Part shown: positions 1 through 10,019 of the stretch, in pieces
Layout: each line of letters begins with the position of its first letter
Numbering within the stretch: the first letter of the stretch is position 1
From: Trichomonas vaginalis G3
Lineage: Eukaryota > Parabasalia > Trichomonadida > Trichomonadidae
Assembly (NCBI RefSeq): GCF_026262505.1
Contig: NC_067204.1
Location: forward strand, 16,098,165-16,162,164
Length of the DNA stretch: 64,000 bases
Reading direction: 5' to 3'
The notes under the pieces: generated by a model
What the model was told of the DNA's origin: nothing
The model's database searches: none
The model's input: the letters and a program-made list of their open reading frames with translations, nothing else
Position numbers and translations under genes: made by a program

Positions 1-213
1 GAAACCATGTATGGCTTCTGAAATGAACTTCATTCTACGAAATCCAATAGCTTTTGTGACGGATGGGTCTCTTAACCATCTTAATGGGTAGTCAAAACGA
101 TAGCCTTCATGCTTTACGGTCTCTGTCTCAAACTTTTGACCGACATTAGTAAAAAGTTCATCTAATGGTTTAGTTGTAGCAACTCTTGAATTTTCTTTTT
201 CTATTGGAAGCAT
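1..213 (-). CDS. Unrecognised Polinton-associated protein, N-terminal part only
   Basis: The frame reads leftward off the window edge, with 71 codons from an ATG at 213. The visible protein starts MLPIEKENSR and contains the aromatic, basic stretch RFDYPLRWLRDPS. It is divergent from the fibre gene, with only 18 bp between the two starts (TTATCTATAATAAAA type leader), so the pair probably shares one bidirectional promoter. No family was recognised. By position it could be another virion protein, but that is a guess. The right-arm counterpart would lie beyond the window. Confidence 0.5.
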   Translation of the reverse strand, partial: MLPIEKENSRVATTKPLDELFTNVGQKFETETVKHEGYRFDYPLRWLRDPSVTKAIGFRRMKFISEAIHGF

Positions 214-783
214 ATTTTATCTATAATAAAAATGTCAAATGAAACAGCGTCTATGAGAGAAATACAACACAACAGACAACTCATTATGCAAGCTCTAAAT
301 AAGAACACAACAAACTTTTCAAACTATTCTAAAATATCTGAGTCATTGAAACAAGGAAACTTAAAACTGACATTAAACCCTTTAACAGATGAGTTTCTAT
401 TTCTAGACAATAAGAACCATATTGTCTGTATAAATCCAACAAAAGGAACTTTAAACGAGAAACCTATAAATGAACTTCTTTTGAAAGCAGATGTTGACAA
501 CAAAGCAGACAAAACATATGTTGACAATAAAATGTCAAGTGAAGTGACGAGTAGGTGACAAAAGTGCATACTCTTAAATTAACCTTAAATGTTGATTTTT
601 CGATATTTTCGGTATTAACCTTATTGTAAATTTTTCCGGTGATAAATTTATCACACTGAGGTTATTTTTCCGGTGAGATTTTTAACCTTGATTTAATGAA
701 ATTAATATATATAAATTTTATTATTTTTAATTTCGAATGAGTATAATAAAATATTTTTTATGTGTTTTTGTTTTTGATGTGAT

Positions 784-2290
784 TTGAATTTTGTTAACTC
801 TTTTCAAAATCACTTCATTTTTATGATTTCGGTGGACTTAGAGGAGCTTATTGCTTTTGGTATTAAACAGGAAGTCAAGGGCGGTGTCCCATACAGAAGA
901 AGAACGGGATCTCCAAAGCAATATGTCACTTATTCATGTTCGTATCCCCTATGCAAGGCAAAATTTAGGGTTGAAGAACAAAATGGAGTGTTTACTATAA
1001 GCAAAGTTAATGAAGAACATTGCCATCATATAGGAGTTGAAATGGGTTCACATTACGCGAGTAAATTTTATCAAAAATGGATCGAACTTTATATTAAAAA
1101 CGGTGGAAAGCAATTTCTTGCTCAAAAGCATTTTTTGATAAGTTCGGAATTGATACGAATAACAAAAAACGATGAAACTTTTCGCGCAGTCTACTGATGC
1201 TTTAAAGCACAAATTTTATCGCCTTGATGAGATTATTGCACAAAGATTATCAAACGATCCTTACACTTCTTTGGAAGCATTTTTGAATAATTTACAGGAA
1301 GAGTGCCCAGATGATCTCGTTCAATTTGATTACAATGGCGATTTTTCCGAGTTTACAATCATATATGCACCTTTTGCTGCAAAAGAATTGGTGCATAGCA
1401 TTGATAACCCTCTCCACGTCGATTCCACTCATTCTTTAATTAAAGGAAAGATCCAATTGTTTGCAGTAACAATGAAAACAAGTCAAAACACAATTTTCCC
1501 CTTTTGCTATTTTTTAGTGAACCCTCAGACATCTGAAAAAATTCAAGAATGTTTGGTGAAATTCTGTGAGTTTGCGCACCTGGATCCACAGCATTGGAGC
1601 GCTAACTGTGCGCTAAACATTGCTCGCGCAATTGAGGACGGATTTCCTCTTGCGCAGCTCAGTTGGTGCGCTGTGCATGTTTTACGCGCATGTGCAAAAG
1701 TTGGAAGCTATTTTGACAATCCACAGAATTTTGAGAACTTCTATTTAGCAATGGACTTTTTGACATTACGTGCAGATGCAACGAATGCAGAAAAGCTGGC
1801 TGAAGAGTCTGATGAAACATATGAGTTCTTGACAACAATGTTAGAAGAAGAAGAACCGCGCGCTTTGAAGTATTTCGATAAACAATGGAGAAGAACCAAA
1901 GAACATTGGATGATGTTATATCGTGGAGAAGGTGATTCCACGAATAACATTGCGGAATCACACTTTCATCAATTAAAGCAAACATTTTTCTTGGGTAAGA
2001 AAAATGAGCGCATTGATGACATCGTCATAACTCTCATCACTGTTGTGATTCCAAATGCGATTATTAAGGTTCAAGTCGCTAATGTTTTGAGTGAAGAAAG
2101 AGCAGTAAGAATTCTTACAAGGGCAGGTAATCAGATTGTTGAGCAAAGAGCTTCAAAACACGATGAATGTTTGAAATTAATTCAACACATTTTGGAAATT
2201 GTCGAAAGCCGAAGGATTGAACCTAATGTCCTTATTCCATCTTTGAAGGCAATATTAAATTTGGCACAAAGAAGTTTAAAGGAAGAGTAA
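784..2290 (+). pseudogene. MULE transposase with one frameshift
   Basis: Two overlapping frames, 784-1197 and 1172-2290, together cover about 500 codons. The first has a FLYWCH/WRKY-GCM1-like zinc-binding pattern (CSYPLCKAKF ... EEHCHHIG), a DNA-binding module common in MULE transposases. The second has the DDE-type core: LHVDSTHSLIKG (first Asp), a SWCAVHVLRAC segment, and a helical C-terminal third with NNIAESHFHQLK. The overlap at 1172-1197 shows a single frameshift; otherwise the coding sequence is open to TAA at 2288-2290. The start is uncertain; an ATG inside the first frame (MISVDLEEL) is a good alternative to 784. Confidence 0.75.
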
Positions 2291-2500
2291 GCAAGATTAG
2301 ATAATTTGGACTTTTTTTAAAATTAATGAATAAACAGTATATTTTTGAAGTGTAAGCTTATTTACCTGAAGCTATATTACTTAATATAACATTCAAAGTA
2401 TTATTGCTATTTATTGGAGAACAAATTTATGTAATTTTCACATGAAAATTGATAAATTTGTATTTCCTTATGATAATCAATTTTTGTATTTGTAGAGAGT

Positions 2501-3385
2501 CTCCCTGCATGATATCAAACTTGGCTATTAGTCTTTATCCATTTTTGAAAATTGTATTGTAAATTGTAAGAATTTCTGAATACTACTACTATAAAATATA
2601 ATTGCTTATCAATGTATATTCTCCCTGCATGATATCAAGACTTGGCTATTAGTCTTTATCCATTTTTGAAAATTGTATTGTAAATTGTAAGAATTTCTGA
2701 ATACTACTACTATAAAATATAATTGCTTATCAATGTATATTCTCCCTGCATGATATCAAGACTTGGCTATTAGTCTTTATCCATTTTTGAAAATTGTATT
2801 GTAAATTGTAAGAATTTCTGAATACTACTACTATAAAATATAATTGCTTATCAATGTATATTCTCCCTGCATGATATCAAGACTTGGCTATTAGTCTTTA
2901 TCCATTTTTGAAAATTGTATTGTAAATTGTAAGAATTTCTGAATACTACTACTATAAAATATAATTGCTTATCAATGTATATTCTCCCTGCATGATATCA
3001 AGACTTGGCTATTAGTCTTTATCCATTTTTGAAAATTGTATTGTAAATTGTAAGAATTTCTGAATACTACTACTATAAAATATAATTGCTTATCAATGTA
3101 TATTCTCCCTGCATGATATCAAGACTTGGCTATTAGTCTTTATCCATTTTTGAAAATTGTATTGTAAATTGTAAGAATTTCTGAATACTACTACTATAAA
3201 ATATAATTGCTTATCAATGTATATTCTCCCTGCATGATATCAAGACTTGGCTATTAGTCTTTATCCATTTTTGAAAATTGTATTGTAAATTGTAAGAATT
3301 TCTGAATACTACTACTATAAAATATAATTGCTTATCAATGTATATTCTCCCTGCATGATATCAAGACTTGGCTATAAGTCTCTAT
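2501..3385. repeat. 121-bp tandem repeats in the MULE, seven full copies plus a partial
   Basis: The marker CTCCCTGCATGATATCAA recurs at 2501, 2621, 2742, 2863, 2984, 3105, 3226 and 3347. The units are almost identical, so the array expanded or homogenised recently. The last unit decays before the inverted terminal repeat. The stretch 2291-2500 between transposase and array is AT-rich and holds nothing I can name. Confidence 0.9.
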
Positions 3386-3485
3386 TCATTATGAGTATGA
3401 CCCCATTTTTTTACAAAAAGTGCCGAATTGCAACTTTGTCCCAATCTCGTGAAGTGACAAGAGCTGAAAACGAATATTCTAAAAA

Positions 3486-3950
3486 GACTCATATACATTC
3501 TATATCTGATATTACAAACTTACAAGAAACCTTAAACAGGAAAAGTGACGTTGGACATACACATACCATTGCAAATATTACAAACTTACAAGAAACCTTA
3601 AACAGGAAAAGTGACGTTGGACATACACATACCATTGCAAATATTACAAACTTACAAGAAACCTTAAACACTAAAAGTGACGTTGGACATACACATACCA
3701 TTGCAAATATTACAAACTTACAAGAAACATTAGAGACAAAAGCAAATAAGACTCATACACATTCTATATCTGATATTACAAACTTACAAGAAACATTAGA
3801 GACAAAAGCAAATAAGACTCATACACATTCTATATCTGATATTACAAACTTACAAGAAACCTTAAACAGGAAAAGTGACGTTGGACATACACATACCATT
3901 GCAAATATTACAAACTTACAAGAAACATTAGAGACAAAAGCAGATAAAAC
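3486..3950 (+). repeat. 66-bp coding repeats of the fibre shaft
   Basis: About seven direct repeats of 66 bp encode 22-residue units alternating between KSDVGHTHTIANITNLQETL and KANKTHTHSISDITNLQETL forms. The HTH[TS]I..ITNLQ pattern resembles shaft repeats of phage tail fibres. Near-identity at the DNA level points to expansion and contraction by slippage or unequal exchange. Confidence 0.8.
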
Positions 3951-4975
3951 ATATGTCAATGAAATATACCAAAGTTTGATAGGAACAAAAAATATTGAAA
4001 CTATTGTTGGTGACTTTTCTGTCAATGAAGAAAATAAATATTTTAGATGGCAGTTTGTACATTCCTTAAAAAATGGTATACGATATAAACTCATTCCGAA
4101 AAATAACAATGAAATGTATGTAAGCTATATAAAGAATAATGGTACACAAGTTAAAGTTCCATTAGACAACAACTGCTACTTAAACTTCTATGGAGACGAA
4201 CAAAAGAAATATTTAAGAGTTTATGAAATGGCAGATATGACATTGCCTGACCCAGCTCCAGCACCATATTATTATGACTATGGAGATGACGACAGAACAC
4301 CACATGTAGATGAACAAAAGCAAACATTATATTTAGATTATTATAGATATAAAAGATATAATGCAATAGAAAAAACGAGAATAGTATATTATTATACAGA
4401 TGACAGAAATAAATATTATAGTCAAGATTGTACATACCCTGAAAACATAAGATTATATTATAAAAAATATTCTGACACAAACCAGAAGAAACCCGAAATA
4501 GTTGCACTATATTTTAAGTTCAAAAGGGACAATCCTATAATATCTCATATGTTTGATTTAATGAACCCGGTAGGTTCTATTTATACATCTATGGATGTGA
4601 GAGGTCCTCAAGTAATGTTTGGTGTTGGTGCATGGGAACAAATAGTCGACAGGTTTTTGTATTGTGCAAACTCTTCAAAGGAAACAGGTGGAAGTAAAAC
4701 GATTTCAGGTGAAAATTTACCTGCACCGTCATTACATAAATTTAAGTACATCTCAAGCAGGTTGGCATAGGCATAGATATTGGGGTTGGTCAGGAATGAC
4801 AAAAGGTAAAGATATGATGTTAAAGACGACGTTAAGTTTGCTATAAATTGTTACTGGGATGACACTTGGGAGAAGGAGACCATACACATCACGTTTCAGG
4901 ATATACGCAAACAACGGGACAAAGTAAAGAATACATGCCACCTTACATGACAGTTTACGCATGGTATAGAATTGC

Positions 4976-5925
4976 TTAGTCGTCATTTTCAACTTCTTTA
5001 GCATATTCGTCTGGAGTTGTATATTTGTTAGGAACTGTTTTTGAAAGTATACACCTTGAACTTTGACAAGTTTGAAACGAGGTCTGACAATAGTCGTTTT
5101 ATCTTCTGCTTGCAGTCTGTACATTTTGCCATGTTTGCCTAAAACTTCATAATATTCTCTTGTATACTTTCTTCTATTTTTACGAACACGAATGTGAGTA
5201 CCTGTCGGGTTCCCATTGTTGTCATAGTCAATAGTATTTTCATATGGGTCGCGTTTGGGTATTTCTATTTTTACTTTGTCACCTTTCTGAAGTTTGAAGC
5301 CCGGCATTCTTTCTTGTTTGTCTCTTTTGACTAAATTATTAAATATATAGTCTTTCTCTAAGTCAGGGTTGTTTTTCATTTTCTTCGGGGGAGTGGTTTC
5401 CCAAACCTTTTTGTTTACGGTTATTGTAAATATTTAAAACTTGTCTCATCTTTGCCTGGGGAAGTGTCTATACTTGTCGTCATATGACATTTCATTTGCT
5501 TTCACCACCTTGTGGTTGGTTAAGTCTCTTAACATTTTTACATCCGTCAATGACACCAAGAGCAGAATGGTTTTGGTCGACAATGAAATATTGGTTTACA
5601 TTTTTTTGAACGCAGATAGTTTTTTACATCATCTGATTTGAAAAACTTTCACAGTCAGATGTCAGTTTTGTTGGATGGTATTGTCAACGAATATTGTCAA
5701 AGCAGTTTTCACATCTAAATATTTTTGGACCATAATGGTATGGCTTCACAGTATCTTGTGTTTTGACCGACAAATATTAGCCAGTATGGTGGTCCATCTG
5801 TTCTAACTCTCGGAATGTTTTCCAAGATATCATAAACCAAGCATTTGGTGTTGAACTAAAGATTTTTATCATTGAGTGCTTTTTTTGTTGCCTTAGAAAC
5901 ATAGGTCCTTGTTTGGATTCGTCAT
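4976..5925 (-). pseudogene. Polinton integrase (retroviral-type DDE), left arm, broken
   Basis: The N-terminal end encodes SSTPNAWFM and, in the right-arm copy, PPYWLIFVGQNTRYCEAIP, which fits the first-Asp region of Polinton c-integrases. The C-terminal part is a basic domain (GFKLQKGDKVKIEIPKRD ... GKMYRLQ), resembling the SH3- or chromodomain-like tail of these integrases, which bind the element ends. The gene is transcribed away from the small GLFGAL-type protein gene, with 17 bp between starts. It is a fossil with several breaks (roughly four or more). Confidence 0.65.
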
Positions 5926-5942
5926 TTTTTACCCTATAAGAA
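5926..5942. promoter_or_regulatory. Bidirectional leader between integrase and GLFGAL genes
   Basis: Only 17 bp separate the two divergent ATGs; the core is TTTTTTACCCTATAAGAA. The same T-run, then CCCTATA/CCCATATG, then AAATG layout precedes the capsid gene at about 49261-49276 and recurs in the right arm at 63793-63809. I infer a start site used in both directions. Confidence 0.4.
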
Positions 5943-6343
5943 ATGGGTTTATTTGGCGCATTAGCAGGAGTTGCATCTAGATTTTTACCCGCAGTGGGAA
6001 CAATAGCCAGAGGTGCATTTGGAATTGGAAGAAAGATTTTGAGTACATTAGGTATACTTAAAGAGAAAGCACAACCTATTATACAAACTGTACAGAAAGG
6101 TTGGATGTAGCACGAGATGCAACAAATCTTATTCCAAATCCTGAAACAAGAGAAAAGTTCAAGGATGGATGGACAATGTAGGAAGACAAGCAGGAAATTA
6201 TTATAACAAAGCAATGAATGACTATAACCATAAAGCAGGAAATTATATGGACCAAGGTGAAAGATTCTTAACAGAGGATATAACCATGCACAACAATGGG
6301 TAAACAATAACAACCGCAACCACCTCAAACTTGGGGAATGTAA
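5943..6343 (+). pseudogene. Small virion-like protein (GLFGAL type), left arm, broken
   Basis: This is the left counterpart of 63392-63792. It begins MGLFGALAGVASR in the other arm and MGLFGALAGVASRF here, with a small-residue, membrane-active-looking N-terminus. A few breaks disrupt this copy. It lies first in a rightward series of small genes leading to DNA polymerase B. Confidence 0.5.
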
Positions 6344-6361
6344 AGTTTTTATTGAGATGAA

Positions 6362-6521
6362 ATGAACAATGCAGCATTGAGACAAATGAGTTCAAGATGG
6401 ATTTGTCGGCTTCCAGCATTTAAACCGATACCATATAGTCAGGCTCAGCATGTGAACTGAATGATTATTAAAGGAACCATCCCACCTCCAACAACAACCA
6501 GTTGAAAACAAACCAAACTAA
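6362..6521 (+). pseudogene. Microprotein counterpart (NALRQMSSRW type), left arm, broken
   Basis: The first 20 or so codons (RQMSSRWICRLPA) and the last eight (QPVENKPN) match the 50-residue ORF at 63219-63371, but the sequence between them is unrelated. The leader TACTGAGATGAAATG before the next gene resembles the one before this gene. Unrecognised family. Confidence 0.4.
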
Positions 6522-6540
6522 AATTTTTTACTGAGATGAA

Positions 6541-7119
6541 ATGACCGAAGAATTGAAACGGTAGATTTGACACCACAAACAAAAATTCAGAACCATTGTC
6601 AAAACCTGTCAAAGAACTTACAGATGAAGAGAAAAATTCAATAATAGAAAGTGCCAGATCTGGTAACTCAAATCCTAACTACAAAGTCACTTTTCATAAA
6701 AATGGAACGGCTAGTATCTCAAAAAAGAAACAGACTCTCACAAATAAAATATTGAAGTCTGAGGAGCTTTCGAGACAACAGATGGAAAAGTTTACTTCAC
6801 TGACCAACAGTTCATTATAGAACATCTCATTGACTTAGAGTCGAAATATTCTAAACTTTACAACAAACACAAAAGTTGAAAGGAAAACAAAAACAAATGG
6901 CATATGATATTTATGAAATGTTGACGACACAACTGTTCCCGCAAGTGAAGTAAAGTCAAGAGAACCGAAAAGTGACGAAAAACCGATAGAAGAAGAAAAC
7001 CAAAAACTGAAGATAAACCAAAACCAAAGTTTAGTTTCCAAACTAAACCAAGTCAACCTTCATTAGCTGGTATGGGTTGGCGTCAAAGACTTATGGCAGC
7101 AGGCGGGTATGTAAAGTAA
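6541..7119 (+). pseudogene. Unrecognised ~190-residue basic protein, left arm, broken
   Basis: It starts with MTEE and carries a Lys/Ser-rich part (VTFHKNGTASISKKKQTLTN), a helical middle (TDQQFIIEHLIDLESKYSKL), an acidic/Lys stretch and a conserved end near PSLAGMGWRQRLMAAGGYVK. No family was recognised. It lies between the microprotein and DNA polymerase B. About three breaks in this copy. Confidence 0.5.
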
Positions 7120-7129
7120 AGAAAAAAAA

Positions 7130-7149
7130 TTTTTTTATTTTTTATAAAA
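7130..7149 (+). promoter_or_regulatory. T-run/TATAAAAATG leader of DNA polymerase B
   Basis: A run of T and A ending TTTTTTATAAAA abuts the polymerase ATG. The same leader lies before the helicase (52845-52864 and its left-arm counterpart) and the 106-residue ORF of the foldback element. It differs from the TCATTTTTT boxes of the small-gene block. Confidence 0.4.
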
Positions 7150-9297
7150 ATGCCCCCATATAGAATGGATAGAAAGTCTGCTAGAATAAAAGCAGAGTTA
7201 CAAAGATATGGTTGGAGAGTTTCGAAGAATTTTAAATATAGGAAGGGAAGACCCATAAAAGTCTATGACAAATTGTCTGGTCTTCGCTACGAAATGGATT
7301 TGGAAACAGCACGTGCCAATTATCCAAAAAGACTAGAGAGGTTAGAAGAAGAAGTCTTATGGACATGCCTTTCGATGTTAGTGAACCTCAAGTTGAAGGA
7401 CACGACGGCTTTGCCAGATTCTACTGGAAACATAACGAACAATTGCATCCTTTGAGAAGGAAAAAAGGAAAGGTGAAGACGCACATGCTCCCATGGAAAG
7501 AACAAGATATGGCATATGAAAAGTATCGTGAAGTTAGAAGTCAAATTACATCTGGTCGAACCTTTACAGTAAACTTTGACGAAGGAAAGAACAAGAAAGG
7601 CTTCATGGGTGTACTTGCTGCAATTCAAGACGGAAATAAGAAAGGACACAATCTCAGATTGACCATAACAGATTTGGATGGTCACATTTACTATGAACAT
7701 GGCAATGAACAAACAGCCGCAAAACTTCTTGACGCTTTCAAGACTACAAAGAGAGAACAAATGGTTGACTCCGACTCAGACATTTTGAATGCAATTGAAA
7801 GAATTGCAAGTGTCAAGTTCGAATGGTACCAACCTAACCCTCAAGCAGTCAGACAACATGCTGGATACTTCCCGTTCATAAATAAGTCTGACATTGACTT
7901 GACAAGGTATGGAATTTACAATTCAATTGAAACAATTGTCAACGAACCTTGCATTCTTACATGTCTCAGGAACTCTGGTCTTGTTACAGATGAGAAGATG
8001 AAGTATCTTGAGTCATGTGTGAAGACAAGGTACATTCTCAGAGGTCAATTGGCAAAAATTGCACCGTTGGCAAATGTCAATATCCGAGTCAACATACTAC
8101 AGCTAAAGGTTCTTCACATGACGACTATGTTGTTGACAAAGACTTACCATGGTTGAGATTGTAATTGTCCACAACCACTTCATGTTGAACGAAAGTCTTA
8201 CAAACCCATTCTTTGGTAAAAGTAAGTGCAACATTGTCAGAGCTGTAAACATTCTTTTCGAGAAAGGTTTGTTGGAACCAATTCCAGATGACAAGCTGAC
8301 AGAAACTTTTGTACCAAAAGACGAAACAAACTTTCATTGTTAGCAAGACCAAAAGTTGTTCCAGACAAAGTTCTAGTACAAAAGAAGTACACATTTCCAC
8401 AAGGGTTGGTATGTTCGGATACCAACCTGAACCAGAAGAACTTCCAATGAGGTTGCAAGAACTTCAAGATGCTATAACAAACTTCCATTGAGACATCCAA
8501 TTGACGTCAAATTGTATTGGAGAGCATCTGAGTTAGGTCAGAAGGTTTTATATGAAACAGGTTGCTTCGACGATGTTTATGAGATAACAGGAGAAGTTTC
8601 GCAGAAGATAAGAGACTCACTTGAATTTCCACAAACTGGACCAATTGGTTGCGACAAGTTCGACTCAAACGAAAAGATATACTATGTCGACCTTAACGCT
8701 GCATACATGAGGTTTGTCCAATATATTCCGACTGGAATTCCAAACGAAGATGGTGAGTTCCCGGGAAGGAACTATACAGTTGGAAAAGTCATACAACAAC
8801 TGTATGATATTAGGAAAGCTTCAAACCCCAAACTTGCAATGACACTCAAATTGCTTATGAATTCGACATGGGGATATTCCATTAAGAAACCTCAAGAGAT
8901 GAAGAGTAAACATTATGAGAAGGTCGACAACTTTGTTGAATGGTTTTCTCCTTTTGTTTTGAAGTACGAATTCACTCAAGGTCAAAGTGGCTTAGTAACC
9001 ACATTAAAACCTATTGTCGAACATTGGTCTTACCCTCAGTTCGCAAAGGCAGTCCTTGACAACTACAACAAATTCTTCTCCGAAGTCAAATCGAAAGTTG
9101 TGGTTTACTATGAGAACATTGACGCACTCATGACGAACGAAGAAGGATACAACAAACTCATTGAAATGGGTATGGTCGGTGAAAAGATGGGTCGATTCAA
9201 ATTGGACAAAATTTTCACCGAAGTTCATGTCCTCTCCAAGCGTAAGTACTGGGGCATACTTGAAGACGGCACAGAAATAAAACATTGCATGAAATAA
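7150..9297 (+). pseudogene. Polinton DNA polymerase B, left arm, broken
   Basis: About 715 codons start MPPYRMDRKSARIK. Recognisable are a motif A-like block (IYYVDLNAAYMRF), a motif B-like block (LKLLMNSTWGYSIKKP), a motif C-like block in the last 80 residues and a final SKRKYWGI, which resembles the KxY motif. This order fits family B, protein-primed-type polymerases that copy Polintons. Roughly four breaks make this copy non-functional as read. It converges on a small gene that is interrupted by the 17.65-kb foldback element; TSD and element begin 36 bp past the stop. Confidence 0.75.
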
Positions 9298-9337
9298 AAA
9301 ATTTTTATTCGAATTTGAATTTAAATGTGGAAATTCT

Positions 9338-9516
9338 AGTTAGTATGACTAAGTCGTGTACTGAGGCACTGCGCGCCTCCGTACACCACTTAACCTTAAA
9401 TATTTACAAAACCAGTAACGTATATTTTACAACACAAACGACAACACTAACTTAACCTTAAATATTTACAAACCGCCAACCACTAATGACTTCACTAATG
9501 TAAAAAATAAACGTTC
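9338..9516. repeat. Terminal inverted repeat of the foldback element, left end
   Basis: This sequence is repeated in reverse at 26813-26991. Positions 9356-9386 can form a tip hairpin: GTGTAC and GAGGC pair with GCCTC and GTACAC around a GC-rich loop. Two copies of TTAACCTTAAAT follow at 9390 and 9452. The near-perfect match between the two ends, contrasted with scattered indels deeper in the arms, suggests selection or recent gene conversion at the termini. Confidence 0.8.
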
Positions 9517-9837
9517 TCACTTACAAAAGTATTGCAACTCCTCCCATTGCTGTGCTTCACATAACAGCTCATAATCTTCTGACTCACTTTCTTCTTCATA
9601 TAGGTCAAAGTCACTGTCAAAATAAATGTTAGTAAGTTTTGACAAATGTAATGAAACACGCTTACCGTTTGTATCGTATGCTTGTATAAACTTTCCATTC
9701 TTCATTCCTTCATAAACGCTCAAACTAACTTTACCCTTTCTCCCTCGTATCTGATAGAATGTATTTTCACGAGGAACGAAGAACAAATTCTTGAACTCAT
9801 GACCGTTGTAGTTTGTTATCTCAATAGTTTTCGTCAT
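9517..9837 (-). CDS. Unrecognised 106-residue protein of the foldback element, left copy
   Basis: The protein starts MTKTIEITNYNGHEFKNLFF, has a basic middle (YQIRGRKGKVSL) and ends in an acidic tail (YEEESESEDYELL). It is identical to the product of 26492-26812. The leader TTTATTTTTATATAAATG is of the Polinton T-run/TATA type, so it could be transcribed by the same machinery. Transcription would run outwards, towards the element end. It is the only substantial non-repetitive ORF in the element. Function unknown. Confidence 0.6.
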   Translation of the reverse strand: MTKTIEITNYNGHEFKNLFFVPRENTFYQIRGRKGKVSLSVYEGMKNGKFIQAYDTNGKRVSLHLSKLTNIYFDSDFDLYEEESESEDYELLCEAQQWEELQYFCK

Positions 9838-9923
9838 TTATATAAAAATAAACTTAAAAAATAATGATATCACCACCCTCACACGTATGAAAACATAGCG
9901 CAAAAATAAGTTTAGGGTAGAAG

Positions 9924-10019
9924 GGTAGATCTACCCTCATTTCTACCCTCATTTCTACCCTCATTTCTACCCTCATTTCTACCCTCAGCCGCTAAGCGGC
10001 GAGACCCAAAGGGTCTTGA
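9924..10019. repeat. Three-hairpin cassette, first of many copies
   Basis: The cassette runs GGGTAGA..., several CTACCCTCATTT units, then GCCGCTAAGCGGC and GACCCAAAGGGTC, each a perfect short palindrome with a tiny loop. Most later copies add GGTTAGATCTAACC, a third palindrome, before the CTACCCTCATTT units. Copies with both hairpins lie near 10713, 11270, 14660, 15046, 16198, 16974 and 17884, with mirror copies near 21041, 21940, 22320, 25628 and 26355. Some copies lack the two GC-rich hairpins, so these behave as a removable unit. Confidence 0.75.

Larger units (their letters stand above)
549..3448 (+). mobile_element. Mutator-like (MULE) DNA transposon inserted in the fibre gene
   Basis: The segment is flanked by the same 10-mer, GTGAAGTGAC, at 539-548 and 3449-3458, which fits the 9-10 bp target duplication of MULEs. 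Its ends are imperfect inverted repeats: GAGTAGGTGACAAAAGTGCA at the left, and GAGATTGGGACAAAGTTGCA when the right end is read in reverse. It carries a MULE-type transposase (784-2290) followed by seven and a bit 121-bp tandem repeats that make up the right third. MULEs are known from T. vaginalis. The transposase has a frameshift, so this copy looks non-autonomous. Confidence 0.8.
232..4979 (+). pseudogene. Phage-like tail-fibre/collar protein gene, split by a MULE (fossil)
   Basis: An N-terminal piece (MSNETASMREIQ...) ends where the MULE enters. The downstream piece has about seven 22-residue repeats of the type GHTHTIANITNLQETL, a Tyr-rich middle section, and a C-terminal part with MNPVGSIY...FGVGAWEQI..RFL followed by PPYMTVYAWYRIA. 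The last two patterns are typical of bacteriophage tail-fibre and tail-collar proteins, which trimerise and bind receptors. In a Polinton this would be a surface fibre, by inference. The gene is broken: besides the 2.9-kb insertion there are a few further breaks. Its 3' end meets the integrase gene tail to tail, and the two stop codons overlap by two bases. Confidence 0.7.

Noticed and set aside
5441-5641. Plus-strand ORF within the integrase region
   Set aside because: Antisense shadow of the integrase gene with no conserved counterpart or start box.
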